A DNA stretch of 64,000 nucleotides from Candidatus Heimdallarchaeota archaeon (GTDB taxonomy: Archaea; Asgardarchaeota; Heimdallarchaeia; Heimdallarchaeales; Kariarchaeaceae). The stretch is from assembly GCA_026702845.1 (NCBI GenBank), contig JADCLS010000013.1, positions 1-64,000 on the forward strand. Direction: 5' to 3'. The notes beneath the pieces were generated by a model. It saw only the letters and a list, made by a program, of their open reading frames with translations. It did not search any database and was not told the DNA's origin. The position numbers and the translations under genes are program-made. This document shows, piece by piece, positions 7,182-17,930 of this stretch (position 1 is the first letter of the stretch; every line of letters starts with the position of its first letter).

Positions 7182-8396
7182 ATGGAAAAGGTAACTCTCA
7201 TCCTGATATTCTCAGGTTTTCAGGGGTTAATCCAGAGTATAATTCGGTTCATTATGCCTTTGGCCTTGATATTCTATGGATGGGATCTCAATGACTATGC
7301 ATTGGTATATTTTTTCCAAGCACTTTCTATGGCCCTTCCATATATATTTGGAGGTTTTTTCACTGATCTTAGGGGTAGAAAACAAACAATCTCACTTGCT
7401 ATGATCCTCCTGATCATCGGAATCTTCACACTTGCATGGTCAATTGATGGAGATCGACTCATTATTATTATCCTGGGTCAGATGATTATTACATTAAGCG
7501 GAGGTATGGTACAGATAGGGATCTCTACCATCCTTGTTGACGAAACCAGCATTGGTCAGGATAGAACTCATAATTTTGGTAAGAATTTCAGCATTCGCAA
7601 CCTACTTGGGTTTATTGGACCTGTTGGCATTGGATTACTTATTAGCGGAATAAATCTGGGTGAGATCTACTGGAGAATAAACTTCACACTATTCAATCAA
7701 AGTATTTATGTTTCTGTGTTGTATCTGGTTATGTTTTTCAGCACTGCTGGTGTTTTACTCAGTCTACTGTTACCTAAAACCTCGGTAAGCTTTATCCAGG
7801 AAAATAAAGCAGCAAAGTTATCAGATTTCTCTGAAAGCCAAAAATCCATGCAGAAAGCATTCTTAGTTGAAGAAATCATGCTAGGATTTCTCTCAGGAGC
7901 TATAGTTCCATTCATCAACTACTATGTGCTGATAACCTATCAACCAACAGATCTTGTATGGAGTTTGATTTTTGGGATTTCAAACTCCAGTATTGCCTTA
8001 GGAAATTATTTTGTTGGTAAATATTCTGAAAGTTTTGGAAAGGGTCGATCTATAGTTATTCTAAATATCTTTGCTCCTTTTTTTGCCCTCGGCATAGCAT
8101 TGGGACCTAGTTTTACAGTTGTGACGATATTTTACATATTACGTGCTGCATTTGCCAATGCAGTCCATCCTGCTTGGGAAAGCTGGTACTTCAGTCATAC
8201 TTTGGATACTGCAAGAGGACGTTCGTTCTCAATTATTCAAATGGGAAGAAGGGTGGCCAGATCTATGGGATCAGCAACTGGTCCACTGTTTTACTCCTAT
8301 TTTGGTGCGATGGCATTTCCTATTATTAGTATCTTCTATCCCATTTCCATGAGTATTCCCTATCTTAAAGAGAAAATATTGAAAGAGGAAATTTAG
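7182..8396 (+). CDS. Major facilitator superfamily transporter
   Basis: 404 residues with 11-12 hydrophobic helices. Motif A of the superfamily is visible after helix 2 (GGFFTDLRGRK, about residues 57-67) and a helix-5-like GFIGPVGIGLLISG follows. A second half with GNYFVGKYSESFGKGR shows the weaker repeat of motif A between helices 8 and 9. This marks a secondary transporter, probably of drug/H+ or sugar type; the substrate cannot be told. The ATG at 7182 lies 26 bases after a TATA-like TATGTATTTTC region. Confidence 0.85.
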   Translation: MEKVTLILIFSGFQGLIQSIIRFIMPLALIFYGWDLNDYALVYFFQALSMALPYIFGGFFTDLRGRKQTISLAMILLIIGIFTLAWSIDGDRLIIIILGQMIITLSGGMVQIGISTILVDETSIGQDRTHNFGKNFSIRNLLGFIGPVGIGLLISGINLGEIYWRINFTLFNQSIYVSVLYLVMFFSTAGVLLSLLLPKTSVSFIQENKAAKLSDFSESQKSMQKAFLVEEIMLGFLSGAIVPFINYYVLITYQPTDLVWSLIFGISNSSIALGNYFVGKYSESFGKGRSIVILNIFAPFFALGIALGPSFTVVTIFYILRAAFANAVHPAWESWYFSHTLDTARGRSFSIIQMGRRVARSMGSATGPLFYSYFGAMAFPIISIFYPISMSIPYLKEKILKEEI

Positions 8397-8440
8397 GAAT
8401 GAGTAGATAGAGATTTTAATATCACATAGTTGATGCATTT

Positions 8441-10027
8441 GTGCATACTCAGAATACTCAAGATATTCCAGTAGCTGAGTCATACAAAGGGATTTATGCC
8501 ATGCATAAATATTGGTCCAAGAAACCATATAATGTTATCAGAGGTTTGATTGAAGAATACACTGAACAAGATGAAATTGTCCTTGATCCATTCAGTGGTT
8601 CAGGTGTATCTATCACTGAGGCTTTATTCTCTGGAAGAAAGGCTGTAGGGATTGATATCAATCCAGCAGCAATTTTCATAACTGATCAAACCCTTAAAAA
8701 AATACCAATTAAGCTAATAATCAATGAATTTGAATCAATAAAGAATGATTTGCTAGATACAATCCAAAGTATGTATGAAGTTAAAAGAGAAAAGTCATAC
8801 ATTGGAACACATTTCATATGGGAGAAAAAAAGTTTAACAGAGGTTTGGTATAAACAAGGGAATAAATCTGTGAAATCATCGTCAACAACGAGTGATCAAG
8901 AACAAGCAAATCAGTTTACAAGAGAGAAAATCAATTATTTCTATCCAAAACTGTGTTTAATTGAGAATTCTAGAATTAATGCGAACAAAAGAATGCAGGT
9001 GGCAGATTTATTCACGAATAGAAATTTAACTGCATTATCTATGCTACTACATAGAATAAATAGCATCGAAAATAGTGAGCTACGCAATCTATTCAGATTT
9101 ATCTTTACCGCAACTCTTGGCCAAGCAAGTAATATGGTTTTTGTGGTGAAGAAACGTGGTAAAATGGCTGGAAAAAGTGATCAAAAGAAGTCTGTAGGTA
9201 GTTGGGTAATTGGATACTGGATCCCAAAGGAGCATTTTGAGATCAATGTGTGGAATTGTTTTCAGAACCGATACAAAAAGGTGTTAAAAGCCAAAACACT
9301 GCAATATGACATGAAATATGATGTCGATTATGCTCATAATTTTGATCATCTGAAAAATCACAACCTCTTGCTGGTTAATTACCCCTCCCAGCTCTATCTC
9401 AGTAAATTTGCTGATAACAGTATTGATTACGTCATCACTGATCCACCACATGGCAATCGACTCCCCTATCTTGAGCTGAGTCTGTTATGGAACAGTTGGT
9501 TGGAATTTGAAACTGTGGATTATGAAAATGAAATTGTTATAAGTGAGGCGAAGAGCCGTGGTAAAAATGTGGAAGAGTACACATTGACCTTAAATCTTGT
9601 AATCAGGGAAATTGCTAGAGTATTGAAACTGAATAGGAGATTTACCCTTCTATTCAACAGTTTGGATGATGATGTATGGTTTAACTTAATCACTAGCATT
9701 TATGCCTTACCCTTTGAGTTGGATAATATCCAATCGATGCACTACTCAGCCGGTTCAGTAGTACAAGACAGCAGAAAGAGAGGGTTAAAAACGGATTTTA
9801 TCATTACTTTCATAAAATCAGGAAATGATACACCTAGACAAATTTCAAGGATCTATCTAGAACAGGTCGACATGCTGGAAGAAATTCTTGAGTATCGTTC
9901 AACACATCCCCCATTTTACGATTTCATGAATTTTATTATCAAAAATACATTGCAAAATAACTCTTTTCCATATATTTCTGAAATTATTAGATTTTATGAG
10001 TTGAAAAATCAGGTGACTAATGACTAG
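8441..10027 (+). CDS. DNA methyltransferase (amino-methylating, N6-A or N4-C)
   Basis: 528 residues. A cluster MHKYWSKKPYNV (21-32) precedes the SAM-binding motif DPFSGSG at residues 49-55; the catalytic motif DPPHG is at 334-338 followed by RLPYLELSLLWNSW. The ~280 residues between them probably hold the target-recognition part. Presence of DPP-H/Y shows transfer to an exocyclic amino group. The HKYW..+P beginning resembles the DUF1156-like 'adenine-specific methylase' group. No restriction enzyme or other defence gene is next to it, so it is an orphan here. The GTG start at 8441 is favoured because TTTTAAT at 8413-8419 is a TATA box at leaderless distance. Confidence 0.8.
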   Translation: MHTQNTQDIPVAESYKGIYAMHKYWSKKPYNVIRGLIEEYTEQDEIVLDPFSGSGVSITEALFSGRKAVGIDINPAAIFITDQTLKKIPIKLIINEFESIKNDLLDTIQSMYEVKREKSYIGTHFIWEKKSLTEVWYKQGNKSVKSSSTTSDQEQANQFTREKINYFYPKLCLIENSRINANKRMQVADLFTNRNLTALSMLLHRINSIENSELRNLFRFIFTATLGQASNMVFVVKKRGKMAGKSDQKKSVGSWVIGYWIPKEHFEINVWNCFQNRYKKVLKAKTLQYDMKYDVDYAHNFDHLKNHNLLLVNYPSQLYLSKFADNSIDYVITDPPHGNRLPYLELSLLWNSWLEFETVDYENEIVISEAKSRGKNVEEYTLTLNLVIREIARVLKLNRRFTLLFNSLDDDVWFNLITSIYALPFELDNIQSMHYSAGSVVQDSRKRGLKTDFIITFIKSGNDTPRQISRIYLEQVDMLEEILEYRSTHPPFYDFMNFIIKNTLQNNSFPYISEIIRFYELKNQVTND

Positions 10028-10101
10028 TTAACAACTGAATGACCACATTGTGATAGTTAGACTCGAATACTTATTTATAGGTAGTGAATAATCGATTAGT
10101 T

Positions 10102-10500
10102 ATGTCTATTGAGAGTAGAATAATCATTGGAACCATCTTTCTACTCGGAGGAATAGTGCTTTATAATTTAGCATTCTATTTCCAGATGAACGAAAAATAC
10201 TCTATAGCACGTAGTAGGAACCTCAATTGGATTGGATTTGGACTGTATGTATTTGCTCTTGGTCAGTTTAAACCTGAAATTACGGTACTGGAACCTATAA
10301 CTAAAGTTCCAATCTATCTAATGGCAGTTATGATATTTATTCATGCGTACTGGTCAACGATACGAGTAAATTGCGTGAAGGAGGATGTCATTATTAATTA
10401 TCAGCTGTATTCAAAATATGTCTGGGTGATTTGGATAATCAATCTCATCGCATTATTTATTCTTTATCAATTCGATGGTACTCATTTAATCCAAACCTAA
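10102..10500 (+). CDS. Small membrane protein, function unknown
   Basis: 132 residues with four likely membrane helices (about 5-24, 40-55, 70-90 and 108-128) and short polar loops. No motif recognised. The ATG at 10102 is chosen over the in-frame GTG at 10084 because the TATA box TATTTATA at 10072-10079 would start the RNA near 10102. It ends 15 bases inside the opposite winged-helix gene (convergent overlap). Confidence 0.5.
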   Translation: MSIESRIIIGTIFLLGGIVLYNLAFYFQMNEKYSIARSRNLNWIGFGLYVFALGQFKPEITVLEPITKVPIYLMAVMIFIHAYWSTIRVNCVKEDVIINYQLYSKYVWVIWIINLIALFILYQFDGTHLIQT

Positions 10501-12717
10501 AGTCGCCAGAAGAAATTTTAGGGATTCAAAACGTGAATTATCCAGGGGAATAGAATTTATATCCCTGATTTTTAACTCATCATCATACCACCCCTTAAAA
10601 ATACGAATAATTTGCTGTAATACTCCGCTAATCACAGGATTGGTCATCATCTCATTTCTCAACCGAATGCTTATCTCAAAATCAACTAGGGGCTGAGAAC
10701 TCGGAATCTTGATAAGATATCCCACTGGTTCTCCATTCCAGAGAATAATCCACCAATCCGACTCAGGGTCAAATCTCTCAGTCACACTCAATTCTGGATT
10801 TTGTAGGAGCAGGCGACGAATATGAAATACAGCAACAGGGTCTGTGAATGGTAGAATATCAGTGGGATCTAGTTCTTCAATTTCCTCACTAGTATCCAGC
10901 TCTTCCAGTTCCTCAAGTATCTCTGGGAGTGTTATCTGAATATCCTCCTCAAAAGCAAGATAATATCCCTCCACAAGTAATCCCTTCCGGAGTAAATGTT
11001 GCTTGGCTTCCACTAGTTCTGACGTGGGGTAACCTAACCAAACACCCAGTTGTTCTAAAGTAAGTGGGATATGATTCTTTAGTATTTCAAGAATGATTGC
11101 AGCCAGTGCAGATTGAGATTTTTTTCCATCTCCTCGATCAAGGACCCGATCACTAAATGCAATCCATTTGGCCTTTTCAGTTCCTGTAGGTGATAGATGA
11201 TCTCGTCTTACCATCCTCACACGTTCTAGATATAGTAACCGTTGTCTAACCTCTGATTCCATAGCATTGACCAGTTTGCTCATCTCAGCTATATCAGTAC
11301 CCAAATGTTTCAGAATTTTGCGATCCAGATGTCGTAATTCAGGTAATTTCGGATATGCAAGCATAATATCTTGTATCAGTCGCTCTGTAACATATCCCTT
11401 CCGAAAATTGATACCATATATGGGGCTAATATGAATTCTATCGGGATGAGTTCCTAAACGGTATGCAACTGATTGTATATCATCTAATTGAACTAAGGCA
11501 GAAAGTACAGCCTCAACAGAGAGATCATGCTCATGCAATAGTTGCTTCTTTTTGTACCATTGACTCAAGTCCTTCCATGTTAGCCCGATAGTTCTAGCAG
11601 ATCGTAAAACAACATTCGGGGTTTCAGAAAATTTACGAAGTATAAATATTCCTTCTTGATTTTGGTAACCTCGTTCCTGTAGGGTACGTACCCAAAGTTG
11701 AGAAAAAAGGGATTCTTTAGTCTCGATGCTTGTATCGAGTGAGATTTTCTGATATTTTGACCACTCCCTGATCCCCATGAGAATAGTTTCAGTATCCTGT
11801 GTAGCGGTAGAAAGTAAATTGAAAGATGAAACCCTGTAAATTTTGGATCCAGATCTAGTTAGATCAAATTCAGCTTGAGGTAAACCCTCAGCAAAATACC
11901 AGTAATTTTCTCCCTTAGCATCGAAATATGGTTCTAACATTAGAAGATCCACAAATGCATCTCTTCTCTCAAGAACAAAATTTGGAGTATTATGCCAATC
12001 AACATCTATCTCTCGACTCGTGACCATAAATAACTCATCTGGAGAATCAACTCGGGTCAGGGCTCGTTTTATCTCACCTCTTCGGTGTAGATTTGATAGT
12101 ATCGGTGCTAGCTCATAAATATGAATTCCTGTAAGCAGTGATAGTTGATCCGCATTGATCAAAGGATAGAGATCAAGGATCTTTTTAACCATAAAAGAGC
12201 GGAGTTCAATTGCACTGAGATCCTCTAAATACTGGCCTTTGATCTTCACCTTACCTTGTTTCATAAAATGTTGATAATGCCATACCTTATTCTGATATAC
12301 AATCACAGAATAATTTCTCTGTTCTTTTCGTATTATTGAAGATAGTTGTCTTAAACTCACCTCCAGCATACTTGCTAGCTCTGCTTTCTCAAGGTTGCCA
12401 GGAGTTTTCAACGCCATATCCATTCTTTCATCCTTAAATTCTGGTTTCTGTTGTGTGGTAAAAAGGAGGTAATTAGCTAAACTCATCTGCCTCTGCGCTT
12501 GATCAAGTAGAAGATTTACCATTCCATCCTTTTGCATCATATTATATGGTTTTCTTATACTTGTATGCAAGCGAGCTCGTAATCCAAATTCTCCTCCCAA
12601 CCACCAAGCAGAATCTAGAATTGAAATCATCATCCGATTACTATTATTTCTCTCGGGGAGATGGAGGCCTTGATGAATAACCCTAATTCTCAATATATCC
12701 TTCAGATTCATGATCAT
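10486..12717 (-). CDS. Large winged-helix protein, partner of the Lhr helicase
   Basis: 743 residues with no helicase motifs. The start LRIRVIHQGLHLPE resembles the first helix of the AlkZ/YcaQ (HTH_42) winged-helix family, and DQAQRQ near residue 73 recalls the QxQ catalytic motif of that glycosylase family, though it is farther from the N-terminus than usual. Several winged-helix-like segments follow (about 165-220 and 555-595), then an acidic linker and a C-terminal domain with GEPVGYL...IRDINSIP. The same type of C-terminal domain ends the preceding Lhr protein. The ATG overlaps the Lhr stop as ATGA, so the two are translated together. A separately encoded Lhr C-terminal/DNA-repair module is the best inference; not a frameshift product. 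Confidence 0.6.
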   Translation of the reverse strand: MIMNLKDILRIRVIHQGLHLPERNNSNRMMISILDSAWWLGGEFGLRARLHTSIRKPYNMMQKDGMVNLLLDQAQRQMSLANYLLFTTQQKPEFKDERMDMALKTPGNLEKAELASMLEVSLRQLSSIIRKEQRNYSVIVYQNKVWHYQHFMKQGKVKIKGQYLEDLSAIELRSFMVKKILDLYPLINADQLSLLTGIHIYELAPILSNLHRRGEIKRALTRVDSPDELFMVTSREIDVDWHNTPNFVLERRDAFVDLLMLEPYFDAKGENYWYFAEGLPQAEFDLTRSGSKIYRVSSFNLLSTATQDTETILMGIREWSKYQKISLDTSIETKESLFSQLWVRTLQERGYQNQEGIFILRKFSETPNVVLRSARTIGLTWKDLSQWYKKKQLLHEHDLSVEAVLSALVQLDDIQSVAYRLGTHPDRIHISPIYGINFRKGYVTERLIQDIMLAYPKLPELRHLDRKILKHLGTDIAEMSKLVNAMESEVRQRLLYLERVRMVRRDHLSPTGTEKAKWIAFSDRVLDRGDGKKSQSALAAIILEILKNHIPLTLEQLGVWLGYPTSELVEAKQHLLRKGLLVEGYYLAFEEDIQITLPEILEELEELDTSEEIEELDPTDILPFTDPVAVFHIRRLLLQNPELSVTERFDPESDWWIILWNGEPVGYLIKIPSSQPLVDFEISIRLRNEMMTNPVISGVLQQIIRIFKGWYDDELKIRDINSIPLDNSRFESLKFLLATLGLD

Positions 12718-15700
12718 GTGCCTCCGATATCTATCCAGAATTTAGGTGGCACTGAATGAATATTCCTAAATTGTATCTCCAAGTATCCTTGTTTGAAGAA
12801 AAACTGCTCAATTTCGGAAATTATCTCATAAATACTATCTTCCAGTGAGGAAATATCATGAAATATTATATCTTCAATGAAGAGCTTGTCTGTCTGCTCT
12901 TTCACTACAAGATAAATAACAGGAGAACCAAAAAGCGTTAGGAGGTGTGTGATCTTGGATGGTAAGGATTCAAATAGACCGACTTCATTTTCATAAATCT
13001 TCCATTTTTGCAATCTATGTTTACGAGAGTTATCCTGAAGAATACTCTGTTGTGTGGGAGTATAATAGATAATCGTCAATTTATCTTGAACAAAGGCTGT
13101 ATGTGAAGAGATTTTAGTTTGTTGTATCAGGGTTGCCAGATGTAAAAGAACCTCAATTCTCGAATATTGAGAATACTCCTGCACATGTTGAAGAATCTGA
13201 GAAAAACTTATCGGACCAAAATGATGGATAACTCTTAGAATTAGCCCCTCTAATCTAGAAATTCTGCTAGAATACTTGAGTACATTGAGTCGATACTCCA
13301 CAGATGAGCTATAAGGAGATATATTCTCCAGCCAGCCATTTTTTATTGCTGAGAAGATGATATCATTAATTTCCCGTTTTTCCATGTCGACAATTGAAAA
13401 CAGCTCTGAAAGAGTTAATGGACGATTTTCTTTCTCAAAAATATATTTCAGTGGGAAATCACCCTTAGGATATATGGTCCAATAAAGAGGATGATAAAGA
13501 ACACCTCCATTATGATGAATTACTCCCTCTCGTAGAGCACGATGAATGAGGAGTTTTGCAGGCCTCTCTGGAGCATCCAAATAGGATAATACACGAGTGA
13601 TGGGTAAACTACCAAAATAATTGAACAAATCTGATATACTGCTATACTTTCGATCTATGGCCATACCTCTTGCAATAAGCCTAGTTTCGATGATATCGGA
13701 TATTTCAAATTTCCCACTGCTTCGAGTTCCACCAATCAGATAATCCCTTTTCATCATGAAGTGTGGTTTTAGAGATAGAACAACTGATTTATTATCAATA
13801 TGATTTGCAGCCTTATTATTAATTTCCTCTATTGTCACTGCCTGAGTATGAAATGCTCGTGATCCCAATCGCTGCAGTTGAATACCTATTTCACTAAGTA
13901 AGTCATATTGACGCAGATACTTCTGAGCAATCTGTATATTGAGTACTTGTAGAATATCTTTATCAGGGATTGATATGAGTAATCGAGCAATTGTTTTTCC
14001 CGCTTTAATGGCCATAAGTCGAGTATGTCTGGGAAGTTGCTCCTGCCTGAATGAACCACTGATCATGTAAAAATATGGATCTAATGGACTGAGAATGAAT
14101 ACATCCTCTGAAGGTGAAAGAGAATGTTTTAGCTGTTCGAATTGATCAGGAAATCCATAATAGAGATATGAAAAAATCTCTCGAGATATAACCGCAATTT
14201 CTACTATATATTGCTCTATGCTTGCATAGGGAAGACGAGTAATACGCAATAAATCCTGCAATGTTAATGGTCCATACCAAAGTAAACACTGTTTGAGAAG
14301 CCACTGTATGGCATGTGCATGCCGATCCTTGGTATACTGAACTCTTGGTAGAGCGATGTATTGTGGATTGGGAAAACCACCCTGGATCAAAGAGATATCC
14401 CATCCTATTCTGCTGATGTATGCCTCTTGTTCTAAGAGATTAATTGCCATCTGAACTTTTTGCTTTGGTTGAACAAGTAAATGCTGTAACTCCTTACTCG
14501 TAATTCCTCTGTATTCCTGAATCATCAATAATACGTCTTGGGTGAATTCATCAAGGTTCTGACTAGTATCTCTTGTTAATAGAATAAATTGATCTACTTG
14601 GTCCTTGTGGATGAAAACCAACCGACGACCAAGAAATCTTCCATAATATATCTCCTCACCTGCCAAAAGGTCACGTAATTCCACCCAGTTGAATCCAGGT
14701 AGACGAGATACAAACTCGATAGTATCTCGAACTGGCCCATTTTCCTTAAGATAATCCGCAATGCTCATTTGGATTCTTTGCTGAGATTTATCTAACCTCA
14801 TTTTCAACAATCTATATGCACCAAGAGTTTCAAATCGAATTCGTGTTCCCTCAATGTTCATGAGTAGGGTCCGATCCTCAAAAAGCATGTACTCGTCAGA
14901 GCTTTGTTTGAAAAATCCCTTCAAAACACTGTGTTTCCTCACCATCTGTTCAAGAATTGGTGCTAATTTATCAATTGGATGGTTAATAGTTTTGGATAGG
15001 ATTTCTGCATTGATTGGACCGGTGTATCGTAAACACAGAATAATCAAATATTCAAGTGCTGTGGATGGAGATAATTCTCTGGATCGTTCTCGGATTTCAG
15101 GATAATTATAGCCAAGTTCATCCCAGATTGAATCAGCAAAACATGCAGCATGATAGGCCATGGCTTCTCGAGTGGTATAACCTTGCATCCAAGGTAAAAT
15201 ATCCTCACTCTCATTGATGATCTCCATGATCCTATCCTTGGAGATACCTGTGAGAATATATGCATCAAGTAGAAAATCCTCTGTATATTTACTGAATTCA
15301 GCACATCTAAATACTGATATTATTTCGTCACCTGTATACTCGACATGAATCTTGGCCTTGAATGCCTCATCAATTTTTTCTATGTCAAAGATTCCCTTTC
15401 CATCACTTAGATCTGGCAGTAATCTACTCAAAACCTGCTGATGTAGATTGAGTAACAGACTCCGTTTATCCTCCATCAAAATTATATCCGTGTTATCATT
15501 GAGCAGAATGCTATGAGACATGGGTGATGGTATACTCTCATTTGACACTGTTAGAATTTTGATGGTTCCGTTTTCAATATTATGAAGTACTGTTGATGCA
15601 ACTTCAATATTATAATTATCGTATAGTATTTCTCGAATTGTCTCATCAATAAGTGGGTAATCTGTGGGTAAGGATTTTAGTAACCATCTGGCTGACTTCA

Positions 15701-17930
15701 TCTGCTGATCAACACTGTTTTTTCGTTGACCTGTCTGCTTCAACACGAGTAGAGAACGCACTGCAACTTGCCTGAAACGAGTTCGAAATAACTCTGTATG
15801 ACGTAATTTAGAATCCATCTTTGATATTAGATCATCAGCATTTATTTGTTGAAATAATTGGTGGTGATCAAATTCAATACCTAATGGTAACCTCATAAGA
15901 AATCCATTATCTGTGGCAATGGTTGTGATATTACACCCCAAACGCTCACCAAGATCCGTTGCTACAGATTGAGCGAGAACAAGATTGGTTTCTCTACCAT
16001 ATATGGCAAGAACAAGTATTGACTTGGATCCAGAAGGCTCTAAGTACTCCTCTACAATTATCCGGTTGAGTGTGGGAAGTGGGGTGATACTCTGCTGCTC
16101 ATCAACATAATTCAAGACGATTTGTGCCTCTACCTCCGAAATATGGTATCTTTGCATAAGCCATTCTTGTTTTATGCTCTCTTCCAACTGTTCTAGTGAG
16201 GAGAACATGATGCTTATCTCCTCTGAGATCTCAAGGGTACGTGTTTGGGCCTCACCTACCCAAATGGGAAGAGTAGGGATCTTTCCAAAGGCTTCTCTGA
16301 CGATGATTTTAGTACCTACTGAGCGAACATACTCATAGGTTTTACCTCCGAGCACAAAAATATCTTGATCATCAAGTTTCTCTGCAAATCTATCAGATAT
16401 CTGACCTATCTTGGTTCTAAAAGATTCCAGAATGACCTCAATCATTGCCGCATCAGGAATGGTTCCAATATTGAGCATATAAGCCTGTCTAGCCTTCTTT
16501 CTTCGCCCAAATTCCTGTATTTCTTCATCGTACCATAGGAGAGCATATTTCCAAGAATTATCATCACCTGTGGTCTCAGCTGCTGCTTTGAGGATGCTAA
16601 TAAATTGATCAATAGTGAGATCTCGGTAGGGATACGCCTTATTTATTACAGAGAAGGCCTCGGCAACACTCCATCGTTGTTCCACAGCCATACCCACTAG
16701 CATCTGAAATAATACATCAGTAGGAGCCTCAGGTATTCGTATTCTGTCCACCTTTCCCAGCATTGACAACCGGGCAATTGCCATACATTCAATCAGATCA
16801 TCTCTATCAAATACAAGCAAATTACCCTTGGATTGAAGATTCATTGAATGACCCGATCGACCAATACGCTGAGTAAAACTTCTAACTGTTTTTGGAGAAC
16901 CTATTTGGGTAGTCTGATCAATACTACCAATATCAATTCCCATTTCAAGAGAGGTTGAGGTGAATACAGCACGCATATCACCTTTCTTAAGCTTCTCCTC
17001 TACATCTAGTCGTACTTCTTTTGCGAGTGAACCATGATGTACTGCAATTTGGTGTTCCCATTGAGTATTATACTTGATCATCTCCAACATCATCTTCTCG
17101 GCAAGATGACGAGTATTGGTGAAAATTAGTGATGTTCGGTGTTTAGATATTTCCTCCTGAATAATTTCTCTATGTCGTTTCTGTATATGGGAGAGTGGTG
17201 CATTGATAAGATTTTGAGTGGGAGAGATGACATTGATCTCTAATTTTCTCATCTGATGCATATTTACAATACCAATTCTCTCTTCTCGTGCACCCATCAG
17301 ATAATGAGCTACTAAATCAGGTGGCTCTACAGTGGCTGAAAGACCAATACGGGTAGGTTCGTGCTCAAGATAATACACTAATCGCTCTATACATATGGAT
17401 AGGAGTGAACCTCGTTTATTATCAGCCAATGCATGAATCTCATCAACGATTAACCACTGAATATACCTCAAATTATCCTTGAATTTCGGTGCGGTGAGCA
17501 TGAGAGCCAGTGACTCGGGTGTAGTGATGAGAATATGGGGTGGAGAACGTAATAATCGAGCACGTTCCTTACTAGATGTATCACCGGTGCGTTTGGCTAC
17601 TGTGATGTGATAATCATGGATCTCTTGGATACTTGTAAGAGGAATTTCCAGATTCTTCTGGATATCATTGTTTAATGCCTTTAGAGGAGAAATGTATAGA
17701 GCATAGATTTTCTTCTCCAAAGTACCCTCATTCTCCATATTACAGAGCTGTGAAATAATCCCAAGAAATGCTGCTAGAGTTTTTCCAGCACCTGTGGGAG
17801 CCATAACCAAGGTGTGTTGTTTTTTTATGATTCTTGGGATCGTAATTCTTTGTACTTCATTCAGCTGCCCCAGCTCTCGTTCCACCCAAGCATTCACAGC
17901 TGGATTGAGTATTTTCTGAACTGAGCTCAT
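12714..17930 (-). CDS. lhr: Giant Lhr-type superfamily 2 helicase
   Basis: 1738 residues from the ATG at 17930. Helicase motifs: MAPTGAGKT (43-51), TPESLALML, DEIH (163-166), FTNTRHLAEK, STSLEMGIDIGSID and motif VI QRIGRSGH near 355. This pattern (DEIH plus QRIGRSGH) is that of Lhr, a 3'-5' DNA/RNA-translocating helicase in repair. After the ~850-residue Lhr core come repeated winged-helix segments. A GTG at 17978 is an alternative start that fits a leaderless transcript from the A+T-rich box at 17994-18014; the in-frame frame open to 18065 is probably untranslated. It is transcribed away from the rpl1 operon and is translationally coupled to the next gene by a 4-base overlap. Confidence 0.9.
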   Translation of the reverse strand: MSSVQKILNPAVNAWVERELGQLNEVQRITIPRIIKKQHTLVMAPTGAGKTLAAFLGIISQLCNMENEGTLEKKIYALYISPLKALNNDIQKNLEIPLTSIQEIHDYHITVAKRTGDTSSKERARLLRSPPHILITTPESLALMLTAPKFKDNLRYIQWLIVDEIHALADNKRGSLLSICIERLVYYLEHEPTRIGLSATVEPPDLVAHYLMGAREERIGIVNMHQMRKLEINVISPTQNLINAPLSHIQKRHREIIQEEISKHRTSLIFTNTRHLAEKMMLEMIKYNTQWEHQIAVHHGSLAKEVRLDVEEKLKKGDMRAVFTSTSLEMGIDIGSIDQTTQIGSPKTVRSFTQRIGRSGHSMNLQSKGNLLVFDRDDLIECMAIARLSMLGKVDRIRIPEAPTDVLFQMLVGMAVEQRWSVAEAFSVINKAYPYRDLTIDQFISILKAAAETTGDDNSWKYALLWYDEEIQEFGRRKKARQAYMLNIGTIPDAAMIEVILESFRTKIGQISDRFAEKLDDQDIFVLGGKTYEYVRSVGTKIIVREAFGKIPTLPIWVGEAQTRTLEISEEISIMFSSLEQLEESIKQEWLMQRYHISEVEAQIVLNYVDEQQSITPLPTLNRIIVEEYLEPSGSKSILVLAIYGRETNLVLAQSVATDLGERLGCNITTIATDNGFLMRLPLGIEFDHHQLFQQINADDLISKMDSKLRHTELFRTRFRQVAVRSLLVLKQTGQRKNSVDQQMKSARWLLKSLPTDYPLIDETIREILYDNYNIEVASTVLHNIENGTIKILTVSNESIPSPMSHSILLNDNTDIILMEDKRSLLLNLHQQVLSRLLPDLSDGKGIFDIEKIDEAFKAKIHVEYTGDEIISVFRCAEFSKYTEDFLLDAYILTGISKDRIMEIINESEDILPWMQGYTTREAMAYHAACFADSIWDELGYNYPEIRERSRELSPSTALEYLIILCLRYTGPINAEILSKTINHPIDKLAPILEQMVRKHSVLKGFFKQSSDEYMLFEDRTLLMNIEGTRIRFETLGAYRLLKMRLDKSQQRIQMSIADYLKENGPVRDTIEFVSRLPGFNWVELRDLLAGEEIYYGRFLGRRLVFIHKDQVDQFILLTRDTSQNLDEFTQDVLLMIQEYRGITSKELQHLLVQPKQKVQMAINLLEQEAYISRIGWDISLIQGGFPNPQYIALPRVQYTKDRHAHAIQWLLKQCLLWYGPLTLQDLLRITRLPYASIEQYIVEIAVISREIFSYLYYGFPDQFEQLKHSLSPSEDVFILSPLDPYFYMISGSFRQEQLPRHTRLMAIKAGKTIARLLISIPDKDILQVLNIQIAQKYLRQYDLLSEIGIQLQRLGSRAFHTQAVTIEEINNKAANHIDNKSVVLSLKPHFMMKRDYLIGGTRSSGKFEISDIIETRLIARGMAIDRKYSSISDLFNYFGSLPITRVLSYLDAPERPAKLLIHRALREGVIHHNGGVLYHPLYWTIYPKGDFPLKYIFEKENRPLTLSELFSIVDMEKREINDIIFSAIKNGWLENISPYSSSVEYRLNVLKYSSRISRLEGLILRVIHHFGPISFSQILQHVQEYSQYSRIEVLLHLATLIQQTKISSHTAFVQDKLTIIYYTPTQQSILQDNSRKHRLQKWKIYENEVGLFESLPSKITHLLTLFGSPVIYLVVKEQTDKLFIEDIIFHDISSLEDSIYEIISEIEQFFFKQGYLEIQFRNIHSVPPKFWIDIGGT

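Noticed and set aside
12714..12717. Possible frameshift splitting one giant Lhr protein
   Set aside because: The overlap is a clean ATGA stop-start and both proteins have a complete C-terminal domain of the same type, so they are two genes.
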